Both the position numbers and the translations under genes were made by a program. From Acidimicrobiales bacterium (lineage in GTDB: Bacteria > Actinomycetota > Acidimicrobiia > Acidimicrobiales > Poriferisodaliceae): a stretch of DNA of 7,200 bases. Position 1 is the first letter of the stretch, and every line of letters starts with the position of its first letter. The notes beneath the pieces were generated by a model. The model had not been told where the DNA came from. It searched no databases and worked only from the letters and a program-made list of their open reading frames with translations. This document shows, one piece after another, positions 1-5,897 of this stretch. Where the stretch lies: contig JAHDHM010000184.1 of the NCBI GenBank assembly GCA_020631315.1, forward strand, positions 1 through 7,200, in the 5' to 3' direction.

Positions 1-243
1 TGGAAGGTCACCGACACGGCGCGCGCTGTGTTCGGCGTCGACGACTTCGTCCACGGTGCCCACTTCTGGTGCCACGAAGACGGACGCGGCACGTTCGGCT
101 GCCACGGCTACCTCGGTCAGTACATCTGGATGGTGCCGGTGCTGGATCTGATCGTCGTCCGACTCGGTGAACGACCCGAGGAGGACACCGAGCCGGTGAA
201 GGCCACCCTGCGTTCGATCATCGGGGCCTTCGATCCGTCATGA
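1..243 (+). CDS. Serine hydrolase (beta-lactamase-like family), C-terminal part only
   Basis: The reading frame is open from base 1 to a TGA at 241-243 and gives the last 80 residues; the start lies outside the window. The fragment contains F-G-C-H-G-Y-L-G-Q-Y-I-W followed by a hydrophobic strand LDLIVVRLG. This resembles the C-terminal strand of class C beta-lactamase/esterase-like serine hydrolases, where an H-x-G type motif replaces KTG near the active site and is followed by a 'PxLDLVVVRxG' strand. The SxxK nucleophile motif would lie upstream and cannot be checked. The substrate is unknown; such proteins range from esterases to peptidases. Its stop overlaps the next start in ATGA (240-243), so the two genes are probably translationally coupled. 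The family call is fairly safe, the function is not. Confidence 0.72.
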   Translation, partial: WKVTDTARAVFGVDDFVHGAHFWCHEDGRGTFGCHGYLGQYIWMVPVLDLIVVRLGERPEEDTEPVKATLRSIIGAFDPS

Positions 244-1748
244 GCGCCGAACCGAACCTCAACGGGCCGAACCTGTACAACGTGCCGAACCTCCACAAGG
301 TGCTGTGGCACGTCGGCCTGCACCGCGATGCCGACCCGATCGAGGAGACGACCCGACCGTTCCTCGTGGTGCCGGGCGGCAGGTCGTGGACGTATGGCGA
401 GATGTCGGTTCGCAGCCAACAGTTCGCGGCCGCCCTACGAGACCGAGGTGTCGAGCCGGGCGACCGAGTGATCGCCCAGGTCACGAAGTCCACCGATGCC
501 GTGGCGCTGTACCTGGCCTGCCTCCAGGTCGGTGCCATCCAGATCCCGCTCAACACCGCGTACACAGGCGCCGAACTCACACACTTCGTCGACGACGCAT
601 CGCCGTCGCTCATCGTTCGGGACACAGCCGAAGCAGCGGACCAGACGACGTTCGCCGAGCTGATCGCGGCTGCCGACACCGCCGAACCGGACCCCCGTGT
701 GACGGAACGACGAGGCAACGATCTGGCCATGATGCTCTACACGTCCGGCACCACAGGCCGGTCGAAGGGAGCGATGCTCTCGCACGACGCCCTCATCGCG
801 AATGCCCGCGGGCTCGCCGGCATCTGGGAGTTCGACCGCACCGACGTCCTGCTGCACATCCTGCCGATCTTCCACGTGCACGGCCTGTTCGTCGCACTGC
901 ACTGCGCGATGTTGTCGGGCGCATCGGTGATCTTCCCGGAGCGTTTCGACGTCGACCAGGCGGTCGACCTCCTTCCGGGGTGCACGGTGATGATGGGTGT
1001 GCCGACTCACTACACCCGCCTGCTCGGCAGCGAACGCTTCGACGAGCTGACGTGTCGCTCGATCCGGCTCTTCACCTCGGGGTCGGCCCCGATGACCGAG
1101 CAGGTGCACGACGAGTTCACCCAGCGCACCGGCCACCGGATCGTCGAGCGCTACGGCATGACCGAGTGCGGGATCATCACCTCGAATCCCGTGCGTGGAG
1201 ATCGGATCCCGGGAACCGTCGGCTTCGCCCTGCCGAAGACCGAAGTGCGGGTGCGCATCGACGACGAACGTGATGCTGCACCGGACGAGACCGGCATCGT
1301 CGAGATGCGCGGTCCTGGCTTGATGGAGGGCTACTGGAATCGGCCGGAGGCGACTGCGGCCGAGATGCGCGACGGCGGCTGGTTCGTGACCGGCGACGTC
1401 GGCAGCTTGGACGAGACCGGGCGTCTGTCGCTCCAGGGGCGTGCCGGCGACATGATCATCTCCGGCGGCTACAACGTGTATCCGAAGGAGATCGAGCTGA
1501 TCCTCGACGACGTCGACGGTGTCGAGGAATCCGCCGTCGTCGGCGTGCCGCACGCCGACTTCGGAGAGCGCATCGTCGCAGTCATCGTCGGGGACGCGCC
1601 CGACGAAGCGATGCAGGAGGCGCTCGGCGCGCTCGCCCGGTTCAAACACCCCCGACGCTTCGTCCGCGTCGATGCACTCCCCCGCAACGCCATGGGCAAG
1701 GTCCAGAAGCAGGTGCTGCGCAGCGAACTCTCGGACAGCTTCGACTGA
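240..1748 (+). CDS. matB: Malonyl-CoA synthetase-like acyl-CoA ligase (AMP-forming, ANL superfamily)
   Basis: A 502-residue, full-length adenylate-forming ligase, expected to activate a carboxylate with ATP and transfer it to CoA in the cytosol. Visible motifs: P-loop TSGTTGRSKG (residues 168-177), RYGMTE (304-309, adenine/AMP site), TGD (384-386), the hinge region around GRAGDMIISGGYNVYPKE (400-417) and the A10 lysine K487 in NAMGKVQK. Several stretches follow MatB-type malonyl-CoA synthetases as I remember them: PLNTAYT, the segment after the P-loop (KGAMLSHD), MGVPTHYTRLL, SGSAPM, GVPHADFGE and PRNAMGKVQK. Malonate is therefore the likeliest substrate, with methylmalonate or another short diacid as alternatives. 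The ATG at 240 is chosen for its 4-base overlap with the upstream stop; the Shine-Dalgarno is weak (GGGG about 15 bases upstream), consistent with coupling. The N-terminus has an odd run of three Pro-Asn-Leu motifs. No malonate decarboxylase or transporter gene is nearby. Confidence 0.85.
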   Translation: MSAEPNLNGPNLYNVPNLHKVLWHVGLHRDADPIEETTRPFLVVPGGRSWTYGEMSVRSQQFAAALRDRGVEPGDRVIAQVTKSTDAVALYLACLQVGAIQIPLNTAYTGAELTHFVDDASPSLIVRDTAEAADQTTFAELIAAADTAEPDPRVTERRGNDLAMMLYTSGTTGRSKGAMLSHDALIANARGLAGIWEFDRTDVLLHILPIFHVHGLFVALHCAMLSGASVIFPERFDVDQAVDLLPGCTVMMGVPTHYTRLLGSERFDELTCRSIRLFTSGSAPMTEQVHDEFTQRTGHRIVERYGMTECGIITSNPVRGDRIPGTVGFALPKTEVRVRIDDERDAAPDETGIVEMRGPGLMEGYWNRPEATAAEMRDGGWFVTGDVGSLDETGRLSLQGRAGDMIISGGYNVYPKEIELILDDVDGVEESAVVGVPHADFGERIVAVIVGDAPDEAMQEALGALARFKHPRRFVRVDALPRNAMGKVQKQVLRSELSDSFD

Positions 1749-1754
1749 GACGGG

Positions 1755-2774
1755 CTACTCGGGAGGGCTGAGCAGCTCGACGTCCGGCGGTTCGTCGACC
1801 GCGGCGATGTGCACGACCGCATCGCCGCGCTGGACGACCGGTTCCTGTGTCGCCCCGATCACGACACCACGGCCTCGAGCGGTGACGCGCCCGAGACGCT
1901 TGCCGAACGGGTCGTAGATCGTCGCGACGAGGTCACCGGCGGTGACGAGATCCCCGAGCGTTGCGTCGAGGTGCAGCATGCCGCTGCGCGACGCCCGCAG
2001 CCAACGAGACGAATCGGACCATGCGGTCGGCGGGGGCGCATCGACGTCGATCGTCTCGATCATGTCGAGCGAATCGAGCACCCGCAGCACGCCCTCGGTA
2101 CCCACACCGATCGACCACGGATCGAAGCGCAAGGCCTCGCCACCTTCGAAGAGCAGGACTCGCACCCCATGCGACGTCGCCGCCTGGCGAAGCGAACCGT
2201 CTCGATTCGAGCTGTGCAGCGTGACCGGTGCAGCGAAGATCGATGCCAGGTCCTTCGTCGCCTCGTCACGCAGATCGCAACGCACCTGGGGAAGGTTGGT
2301 CCGCCCGCCGGAGCCGGTGTGCAGATCGATCAGCACGTCGACGCGAGCCACCAGCTCGGTCATGACGAGGTGCGCGATGCGACTCGCCGTCGTGCCGCGA
2401 GGAGAGCCGGGGAACGATCGGTTCAGATCTCGACGGTCCGGCAGGTAGCGGTCGCCGGTGTTGAAGCCGAGGACGTTCACGACCGGCGCAGCGATGACGG
2501 TGCCGGCGAGTGTCCTCGGATCGACCGTCGCCATGACGCGACGGATGATCTCGACACCGTTGAGTTCGTCGCCGTGGATCGCGGCGGTGAGCCCGACCAC
2601 CGGCCCGTCGGTCCTGCCGTGGACGACGATCAGCGGCACCGACACGGGGGTGCCCGAGACGAGTCGGGTGATCGGGAGTTCGAGCTGACGGCGACGGCCG
2701 GCCGGAACGGTGGTGTCAGCGATCTCGAGCGCAGGCCGACGCGCCGATCTGCTCATTCGTCCGGTGCTGCTCAC
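1755..2774 (-). CDS. Zinc-dependent succinylglutamate desuccinylase/aspartoacylase-family deacylase (M14-like)
   Basis: A 339-residue protein of the AstE/AspA branch of the zinc carboxypeptidase fold (COG3608-type). Metal ligands are visible as H67-G-D-E70 and H152 in D-L-H-T-G; D-L-N-R-S-F-P-G (116-123) supplies the conserved Asn-Arg that holds the substrate carboxylate, and E209 in LLFEGGE is the likely catalytic glutamate. The C-terminal part (about 257-325) has the repeated Gly-Asp pattern of a barrel-sandwich (biotinyl/lipoyl-like) domain seen in many members. Members remove acyl or aminoacyl groups from N-acyl amino acids; the substrate here is not visible. The GTG start at 2774 overlaps the rimK stop as GTGA; an in-frame ATG at 2756 is an alternative. 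As the last gene of the rimB-rimK run it may cleave glutamyl bonds made by RimK, which is inference. The stop is 6 bases from the convergent ligase stop. Confidence 0.85.
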   Translation of the reverse strand: MSSTGRMSRSARRPALEIADTTVPAGRRRQLELPITRLVSGTPVSVPLIVVHGRTDGPVVGLTAAIHGDELNGVEIIRRVMATVDPRTLAGTVIAAPVVNVLGFNTGDRYLPDRRDLNRSFPGSPRGTTASRIAHLVMTELVARVDVLIDLHTGSGGRTNLPQVRCDLRDEATKDLASIFAAPVTLHSSNRDGSLRQAATSHGVRVLLFEGGEALRFDPWSIGVGTEGVLRVLDSLDMIETIDVDAPPPTAWSDSSRWLRASRSGMLHLDATLGDLVTAGDLVATIYDPFGKRLGRVTARGRGVVIGATQEPVVQRGDAVVHIAAVDEPPDVELLSPPE

Positions 2775-3988
2775 TCGCCCGATTCCACGACCGCGTCGTC
2801 GGGAAGCGGCTGGTCCGGGAGAGGTTGGACGACTGGACGCGCTCGGCGCCGACGACGCTCCGGGACCAGGTCACGCATCGAATCCAGCCGACCGAACGCC
2901 AGCAGCTTGTCCCCCTCGGCGAGCACGCGATCGAGGCGCGGGTTCGGAATCACCTTCGCGTCGCGGGTGAGCGTCAGCACGGCGATGTCGCGGTCACGAA
3001 GACCCGAGTCGCCGATGGTCTTGCCGATGAGATCGGCCTGGCCGTTCAGCACCAGCTCGGCGACGCCATAACCGGCGCTGACCGTCAGTCGTTGTCGGAC
3101 GTCGAGCTCGGGGAACCTCACCTGAGTCGCCACGTGGTCGATGATCGCGCCCGCGATGTCGAGCTCGGTCGCCGTCTCGATGCCTTCGAGCCCGGGCGAG
3201 GAGTTGACCTCCATCACCAACGGCCCGTTGTCCGACTCGAGCATGTCGACGCCGGCGACCCGGAGCCCCATGACCTGAGCGGCTCGCACGGCGACCGACT
3301 GATACTCCTCGTCGAGTTCGACGACCTCGGTCTTCCCGCCTCGGTGCACGTTCGAACGAAACTCGTCGCCCTGCGCCACACGACGCATCGCAGCGACGAC
3401 CCGATCACCGATGACGAACGCTCGGATGTCCCGACCCTTCGACTCGGCGATGAACTCCTGGATGAGCACGTTCTGGCGTGTGGACTGGAGCGTCTCGATC
3501 ACCGCCTCGGCGACCTTCTTGTCCGGGGCGAGGATGACGCCGATGCCCTGCGTGCCTTCGAGCAGCTTGATGACGACCGGAGCGCCGCCGACGCGCTCGA
3601 TGGCCGGCAACACATCAGCCCGGTCACGCACGAAGGTCGTGGCCGGAATACCGATGTCGTGCCGAGCGAGGATCTGCATCGACCGCAACTTGTCACGTGA
3701 GTTGGCGATGCCATTCGACGTGGTCGGCGTGTAGATGTCCATCTGTTCGAACTGCCGGACGACCGCCGTGCCGAAGAACGTGATGCTCGCGCCGATACGG
3801 GGCAGCACGGCGTCGTAGTCGCTGAGCGGCTTGCCTCGGTACTGGAGATCTGGCTCGGCACCCGAGAGATCGATGCCGAAACGCAGCGTGTTGAGCACCT
3901 TCACCTTGTGGCCACGGTCCAACGCCGCCTGCTGGAGACGCTGGGTGCTGTACGAGCGAGGCGCCCGCGAGAGGATGCCGATCTTCAT
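2771..3988 (-). CDS. rimK: RimK-type ATP-grasp glutamate ligase with C-terminal RCK_C (TrkA-C) domain
   Basis: Residues 1-290 align over their length with E. coli RimK, the enzyme that adds glutamate residues to the C-terminus of ribosomal protein S6: MKIGILSR at the start, PRIG and ITFFGTA near 63-75, RDKLRSMQ (98-105), ATP-binding K141 in IKLLEGTQGIGV, then R-S-N-x-H-R-G-G (211-218) and the metal ligands D248, E260 and N262 in MEVNSSPGLEGIE. The numbering agrees with the E. coli protein, so the catalytic core looks intact. E. coli RimK has about 300 residues; this one has 405. The extra part (about 302-376) reads as an RCK_C domain, with L-I-G-K-T-I, then P-N-P, then EGDKLLAFG, and is followed by a five-Arg run and a Pro/acidic tail. 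The start at 3988 is fixed by homology and an AGGA at 3995-3998. It overlaps rimB by ATGA and the deacylase by GTGA. Partner and substrate in this organism are unknown. Confidence 0.93.
   Translation of the reverse strand: MKIGILSRAPRSYSTQRLQQAALDRGHKVKVLNTLRFGIDLSGAEPDLQYRGKPLSDYDAVLPRIGASITFFGTAVVRQFEQMDIYTPTTSNGIANSRDKLRSMQILARHDIGIPATTFVRDRADVLPAIERVGGAPVVIKLLEGTQGIGVILAPDKKVAEAVIETLQSTRQNVLIQEFIAESKGRDIRAFVIGDRVVAAMRRVAQGDEFRSNVHRGGKTEVVELDEEYQSVAVRAAQVMGLRVAGVDMLESDNGPLVMEVNSSPGLEGIETATELDIAGAIIDHVATQVRFPELDVRQRLTVSAGYGVAELVLNGQADLIGKTIGDSGLRDRDIAVLTLTRDAKVIPNPRLDRVLAEGDKLLAFGRLDSMRDLVPERRRRRARPVVQPLPDQPLPDDAVVESGE
2861..3085 (-). other. RCK_C (TrkA-C)-like domain fused to RimK
   Basis: This is the part of rimK coding for residues about 302-376. 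It shows the RCK_C pattern: a beta strand (VAELVLNGQ), 'L-I-G-K-T-I-G-D-S-G-L', a strand with a charged turn (IAVLTLTRDAKVIPNP), then 'VLAEGDKLLAFGRLDSMRDL'. RCK_C domains are best known from potassium channels and transporters, where some bind ions or c-di-AMP. Their presence on an ATP-grasp ligase suggests allosteric control or dimerisation. The ligand cannot be read from the sequence. Confidence 0.8.
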
Positions 3989-4455
3989 GCATGGTCCTGC
4001 GTGGTGGAGGGAGTCGGGCGGCCCATCAGCTCGGACCTGCCGGGATCGATGAGGAAGTTACGGCGCAGCGCCGTGCGACCGAGCAGCATCCGGAACCCCA
4101 TACGACGGCGATCGGCCAGCGTCAGGTCGACGACGGTCTCGACCTCGCCCAACCGGATGCGCGTCCGAATGGTCGGACGGGTCTGGACCTGACCGTTCGA
4201 GCTGCGAACATCGCGCTGTTCGAGCACCGGAGCCTCCACCCACACCGAGTTCGCCGAGCTGCGCTGCTCGGGGTGCAAGAGGAAACGCACCGTCTGGTCA
4301 CCGGGCGGGCCGGAGACGGTCAGGCGCGCCGCGTGCAACGACGAGGTGCGAGCGCCCGTGTCGATCTTGGCCTTGACCGTGACACCACCGAGGTCCGGCA
4401 ACGACACCCATTCGCGCCAACCGATCGTCGACTTCGCTCGTGGGCGTGGGGCCAT
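3985..4455 (-). CDS. rimB: RimB-like retropepsin-fold protease ('putative ATP-dependent zinc protease', PF05618/COG4067 type)
   Basis: A 156-residue protein with the family hallmarks: I-G-W-R-E-W-V-S-L-P (11-20), the aspartic-protease-like motif K-I-D32-T-G-A-R-T-S-S-L-H-A, and near the end a D-R-R-R-M-G-F-R-M-L-L-G-R segment (115-127) followed by FLIDPG. The family was named as a zinc protease, but D-T-G plus L-L-G-R indicates a retropepsin-like fold. In Pseudomonas, RimB acts with RimK and is reported to trim glutamate tails from ribosomal protein S6; the same role here is inferred from family and context. The ATG at 4455 is chosen because family members begin just before the IGWREWV block; GGAGGA at 4469-4474 lies 13 bases upstream, a long spacing. 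In-frame TTG (4500, 4494) and GTG (4488) codons would extend it by up to 15 residues and close the gap to udgB to 3 bases. Overlaps rimK by ATGA. Confidence 0.87.
   Translation of the reverse strand: MAPRPRAKSTIGWREWVSLPDLGGVTVKAKIDTGARTSSLHAARLTVSGPPGDQTVRFLLHPEQRSSANSVWVEAPVLEQRDVRSSNGQVQTRPTIRTRIRLGEVETVVDLTLADRRRMGFRMLLGRTALRRNFLIDPGRSELMGRPTPSTTQDHA
3995..3998 (-). promoter_or_regulatory. Shine-Dalgarno for rimK, inside the rimB end
   Basis: AGGA on the minus strand lies 6 bases before the rimK ATG (3988) and within the last codons of rimB. Together with the ATGA overlap this fits re-initiation by ribosomes finishing rimB. A second ATG four bases earlier (3992-3990) is out of frame; the MKIGILSR N-terminus, shared with E. 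coli RimK (MKIAILSR), identifies the correct one. Confidence 0.55.
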
Positions 4456-4468
4456 CGGCGAACAGTAG

Positions 4469-4474
4469 TCCTCC
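4469..4474 (-). promoter_or_regulatory. Shine-Dalgarno candidate for rimB
   Basis: On the minus strand this reads GGAGGA, 13 bases before the ATG at 4455. The spacing is longer than usual, so it supports that start but does not prove it. If translation began at TTG 4500 or GTG 4488 instead, this sequence would fall inside the coding region. Confidence 0.5.
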
Positions 4475-4503
4475 GCGGCCGACGACACGCTCAACCGCAA
4501 CCC

Positions 4504-5169
4504 TCAGCTTCCGGCGAGCTCCCGAGACCGGACGAAGACCGCGTCGAGCATGTCCTCGGTGAGACGGCCCGTGAACGTGTTCTGCTGGCTCGGATGGAAC
4601 GAGCACACGATGGTCGGGCCTGCCTCGGTCGGCACCTCGACAAGATGACCGAACTTCGGCTTCGGCTGCACCCCGAGGAGGCTGGTCGCTACGCCGTAGC
4701 CGAACTGTCCGAGCGCCACGACGACGCGCACACGGTCGAGCAGGTCCATCTCGCGTTCGAGGAACGGGCGGCACTCGTCACGCTCCTCTGTCGTCGGTTT
4801 GTTGGCCGGCGGCGCGCAACGCACAGCCGCAGTGACCCATGCGTCGTGCAGTTCGAGGCCATCGTCGAGCGACACCGACTCGGGCTGATTGGCGAACCCG
4901 GTGCGGTACATGGAGCCGTACAGGAAGTCGCCGGACCGGTCGCCGGTGAACACCCGGCCGGTGCGGTTGGCCCCGTGGGCTGCCGGGGCGAGTCCGACGA
5001 CCAGCACACGCGCTGCGGGGTCCCCGAAGCCAGGGACCGGTCGACCCCAGTACTCGTCGTCCATGTAGGCCTTGCGCTTGGTGACGGCGACGTCTTCGCG
5101 CCAGGCGACGAGACGCGGACATGCTCGGCACGAGCTGATGTTCTCGGCCAACACTTCGAGCGGGGTCAC
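4504..5169 (-). CDS. udgB: Family 5 uracil-DNA glycosylase (UdgB type), iron-sulfur
   Basis: A 221-residue DNA repair enzyme that removes uracil (and, in characterised family 5 members, other deaminated bases) from DNA. Motif 1 is G-L-A-P-A-A-H-G-A-N-R-T-G-R (59-72), the family 5 form, which lacks the acidic residue found at this motif in families 1 and 4; motif 2 is H192-P-S-Q-Q-N197 followed by TFTGRLT. Four cysteines, C14 and C17 (CxxC), C118 and C133, are placed as the [4Fe-4S] ligands. The only reasonable start is the GTG at 5169, since an in-frame TAG lies 9 bases before it. There is no Shine-Dalgarno, and a -10-like TAGCGT ends 6 bases before the GTG, so the mRNA is probably leaderless. 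It is first in a co-directional run with rimB (48-base gap from the chosen rimB start). High-GC actinobacteria commonly carry this enzyme; its link to rimB-rimK is less expected. Confidence 0.93.
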   Translation of the reverse strand: MTPLEVLAENISSCRACPRLVAWREDVAVTKRKAYMDDEYWGRPVPGFGDPAARVLVVGLAPAAHGANRTGRVFTGDRSGDFLYGSMYRTGFANQPESVSLDDGLELHDAWVTAAVRCAPPANKPTTEERDECRPFLEREMDLLDRVRVVVALGQFGYGVATSLLGVQPKPKFGHLVEVPTEAGPTIVCSFHPSQQNTFTGRLTEDMLDAVFVRSRELAGS

Positions 5170-5175
5170 AGCGGC

Positions 5176-5181
5176 ACGCTA
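5176..5181 (-). promoter_or_regulatory. Candidate -10 box for udgB (leaderless)
   Basis: The minus strand reads TAGCGT, which fits the TANNNT -10 consensus, followed by GCCGCT and then the GTG start. A transcription start 6-7 bases after the box would fall on the G of GTG, so the message would have no leader. This agrees with the missing Shine-Dalgarno. No convincing -35 element is visible. Confidence 0.55.
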
Positions 5182-5199
5182 TCGGCGGCAGGACGATAG
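5179..5199. repeat. Dyad CTATCG-N9-CGATAG in the divergent promoter
   Basis: A perfect 6-base inverted repeat with a 9-base centre occupies the middle of the 41-base gap between the divergent genes. Each strand reads CGATAG as it leaves the dyad, and the last three bases of each arm are the first three bases of the -10 box for that direction. It may be an operator for a dimeric regulator or simply two similar promoters placed back to back. Confidence 0.6.
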
Positions 5200-5202
5200 G
5201 TT
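5197..5202 (+). promoter_or_regulatory. Candidate -10 box for the phosphatase operon
   Basis: TAGGTT fits TANNNT and ends 8 bases before the ATG at 5211. A start of transcription at 5209-5211 would give a leader of 0-2 bases, in keeping with the lack of a Shine-Dalgarno before this gene. Leaderless genes are common in Actinobacteria. Confidence 0.5.
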
Positions 5203-5210
5203 GGCCGGAC

Positions 5211-5861
5211 ATGGCTGCGAAGCGTTCCGCCCCCAAGCCCACCATGGTCATCCTCGTGCGTCACGGGAAGACACCGACCACCGGTGACGAGCTCCCGGGC
5301 CGTTCCCCCGGTCTGCATCTCGGTGACGTGGGCGTGCAGCAGGCAGAGACCGCGGCGCAACGCATCGCCGATCTCGGTCGCAAGGTCACCGCCGTCTACG
5401 CGTCGCCGCTCGAGCGCACGCGTGAGACCGCCGCCCCGATCGCCAAGGCCCTCGGCCTCAAGGTGCAGCGCAACAAGGGCCTCATCGAGCTCGACGTGGG
5501 CGACTGGACGGGCCGCAAGCTCAAGGACCTGTACAAGCTCCCCGAGTGGACCACCGTGCAGAAGTACCCGTCGGGCTTCGTGTTCCCCGGCGGCGAATCG
5601 TTCGCCGCGATGCAGACCCGCATCTCGGACACGGTCCTCGGCCTCGTGGCGCAACATCCGGGCGAGACCATCGTGTGTGTCTCACACGCCGATCCGATCC
5701 GAGCGCTCGTCGCCGGAGCGATGGGCACCCACCTCGATCTCTTCCAGCGGGTCGTCGTGTCGCCCTGCTCGATCTCCGCGGTGCTGTACGGCGCCTCGGG
5801 ACCGACGGTGTTGACCGTCAACTCGATCGGCGGGCCGCTCACCGAGCTCGCCCCCGCCTGA
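5211..5861 (+). CDS. Histidine phosphatase-family protein (MSMEG_4193 / Rv2135c type, putative phosphomutase/phosphatase)
   Basis: A 216-residue member of the histidine phosphatase (phosphoglycerate mutase-like) superfamily. R17-H18-G19 contains the histidine that would be phosphorylated; R69 in Y-A-S-P-L-E-R-T-R-E-T and H159 in V-S-H-A-D complete the phosphate pocket, and E93 in L-I-E-L-D-V-G-D-W-T-G is the likely acid/base. All catalytic positions are present, so it should be active; the physiological phosphoester is unknown. The N-terminus (ILVRHGKT... PGRSPGLHL) and the gene order match the actinobacterial MSMEG_4193 family, annotated as probable phosphomutase and found with a DUF3090 gene and a SCO1664-type gene. 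The ATG at 5211 is chosen because of the -10 box just upstream; ATG at 5244 would remove an 11-residue basic leader and is possible. It leads a three-gene run. Confidence 0.9.
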   Translation: MAAKRSAPKPTMVILVRHGKTPTTGDELPGRSPGLHLGDVGVQQAETAAQRIADLGRKVTAVYASPLERTRETAAPIAKALGLKVQRNKGLIELDVGDWTGRKLKDLYKLPEWTTVQKYPSGFVFPGGESFAAMQTRISDTVLGLVAQHPGETIVCVSHADPIRALVAGAMGTHLDLFQRVVVSPCSISAVLYGASGPTVLTVNSIGGPLTELAPA

Positions 5862-5887
5862 CCCCCGACCACTCTCGCCTCTTCCCC

Positions 5888-5892
5888 AGGAG
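5888..5892 (+). promoter_or_regulatory. Shine-Dalgarno for the DUF3090 gene
   Basis: AGGAG is followed by 5 bases and the GTG at 5898. It decides the start: an overlapping ATG at 5896 is out of frame with the conserved protein. It is the clearest ribosome-binding site of this three-gene run and lies in the 36-base gap after the phosphatase stop, which shows no hairpin. Confidence 0.75.
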
Positions 5893-5897
5893 CTCAT

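Noticed and set aside
435..1649. Minus-strand open frame of 404 codons opposite the acyl-CoA ligase
   Set aside because: The ligase carries every ANL-family motif in the plus frame; the antisense product shows none.
1740..1775. Bidirectional terminator between the convergent genes
   Set aside because: Only short, imperfect complementarity is present (such as GAGC-A-GCTC inside the deacylase end) and no T-run.
1809..3071. Plus-strand open frame of 420 codons opposite the deacylase and rimK
   Set aside because: It is antisense to two proteins with clear catalytic motifs, spans their junction, and gives an Arg/Asp/His-rich product with no recognisable motif. Long shadow frames are expected at this GC content.
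3991..5199. Plus-strand open frame of 402 codons opposite rimB and udgB
   Set aside because: It mirrors both genes including their gap and has no domain I recognise; its composition is that of an antisense frame.
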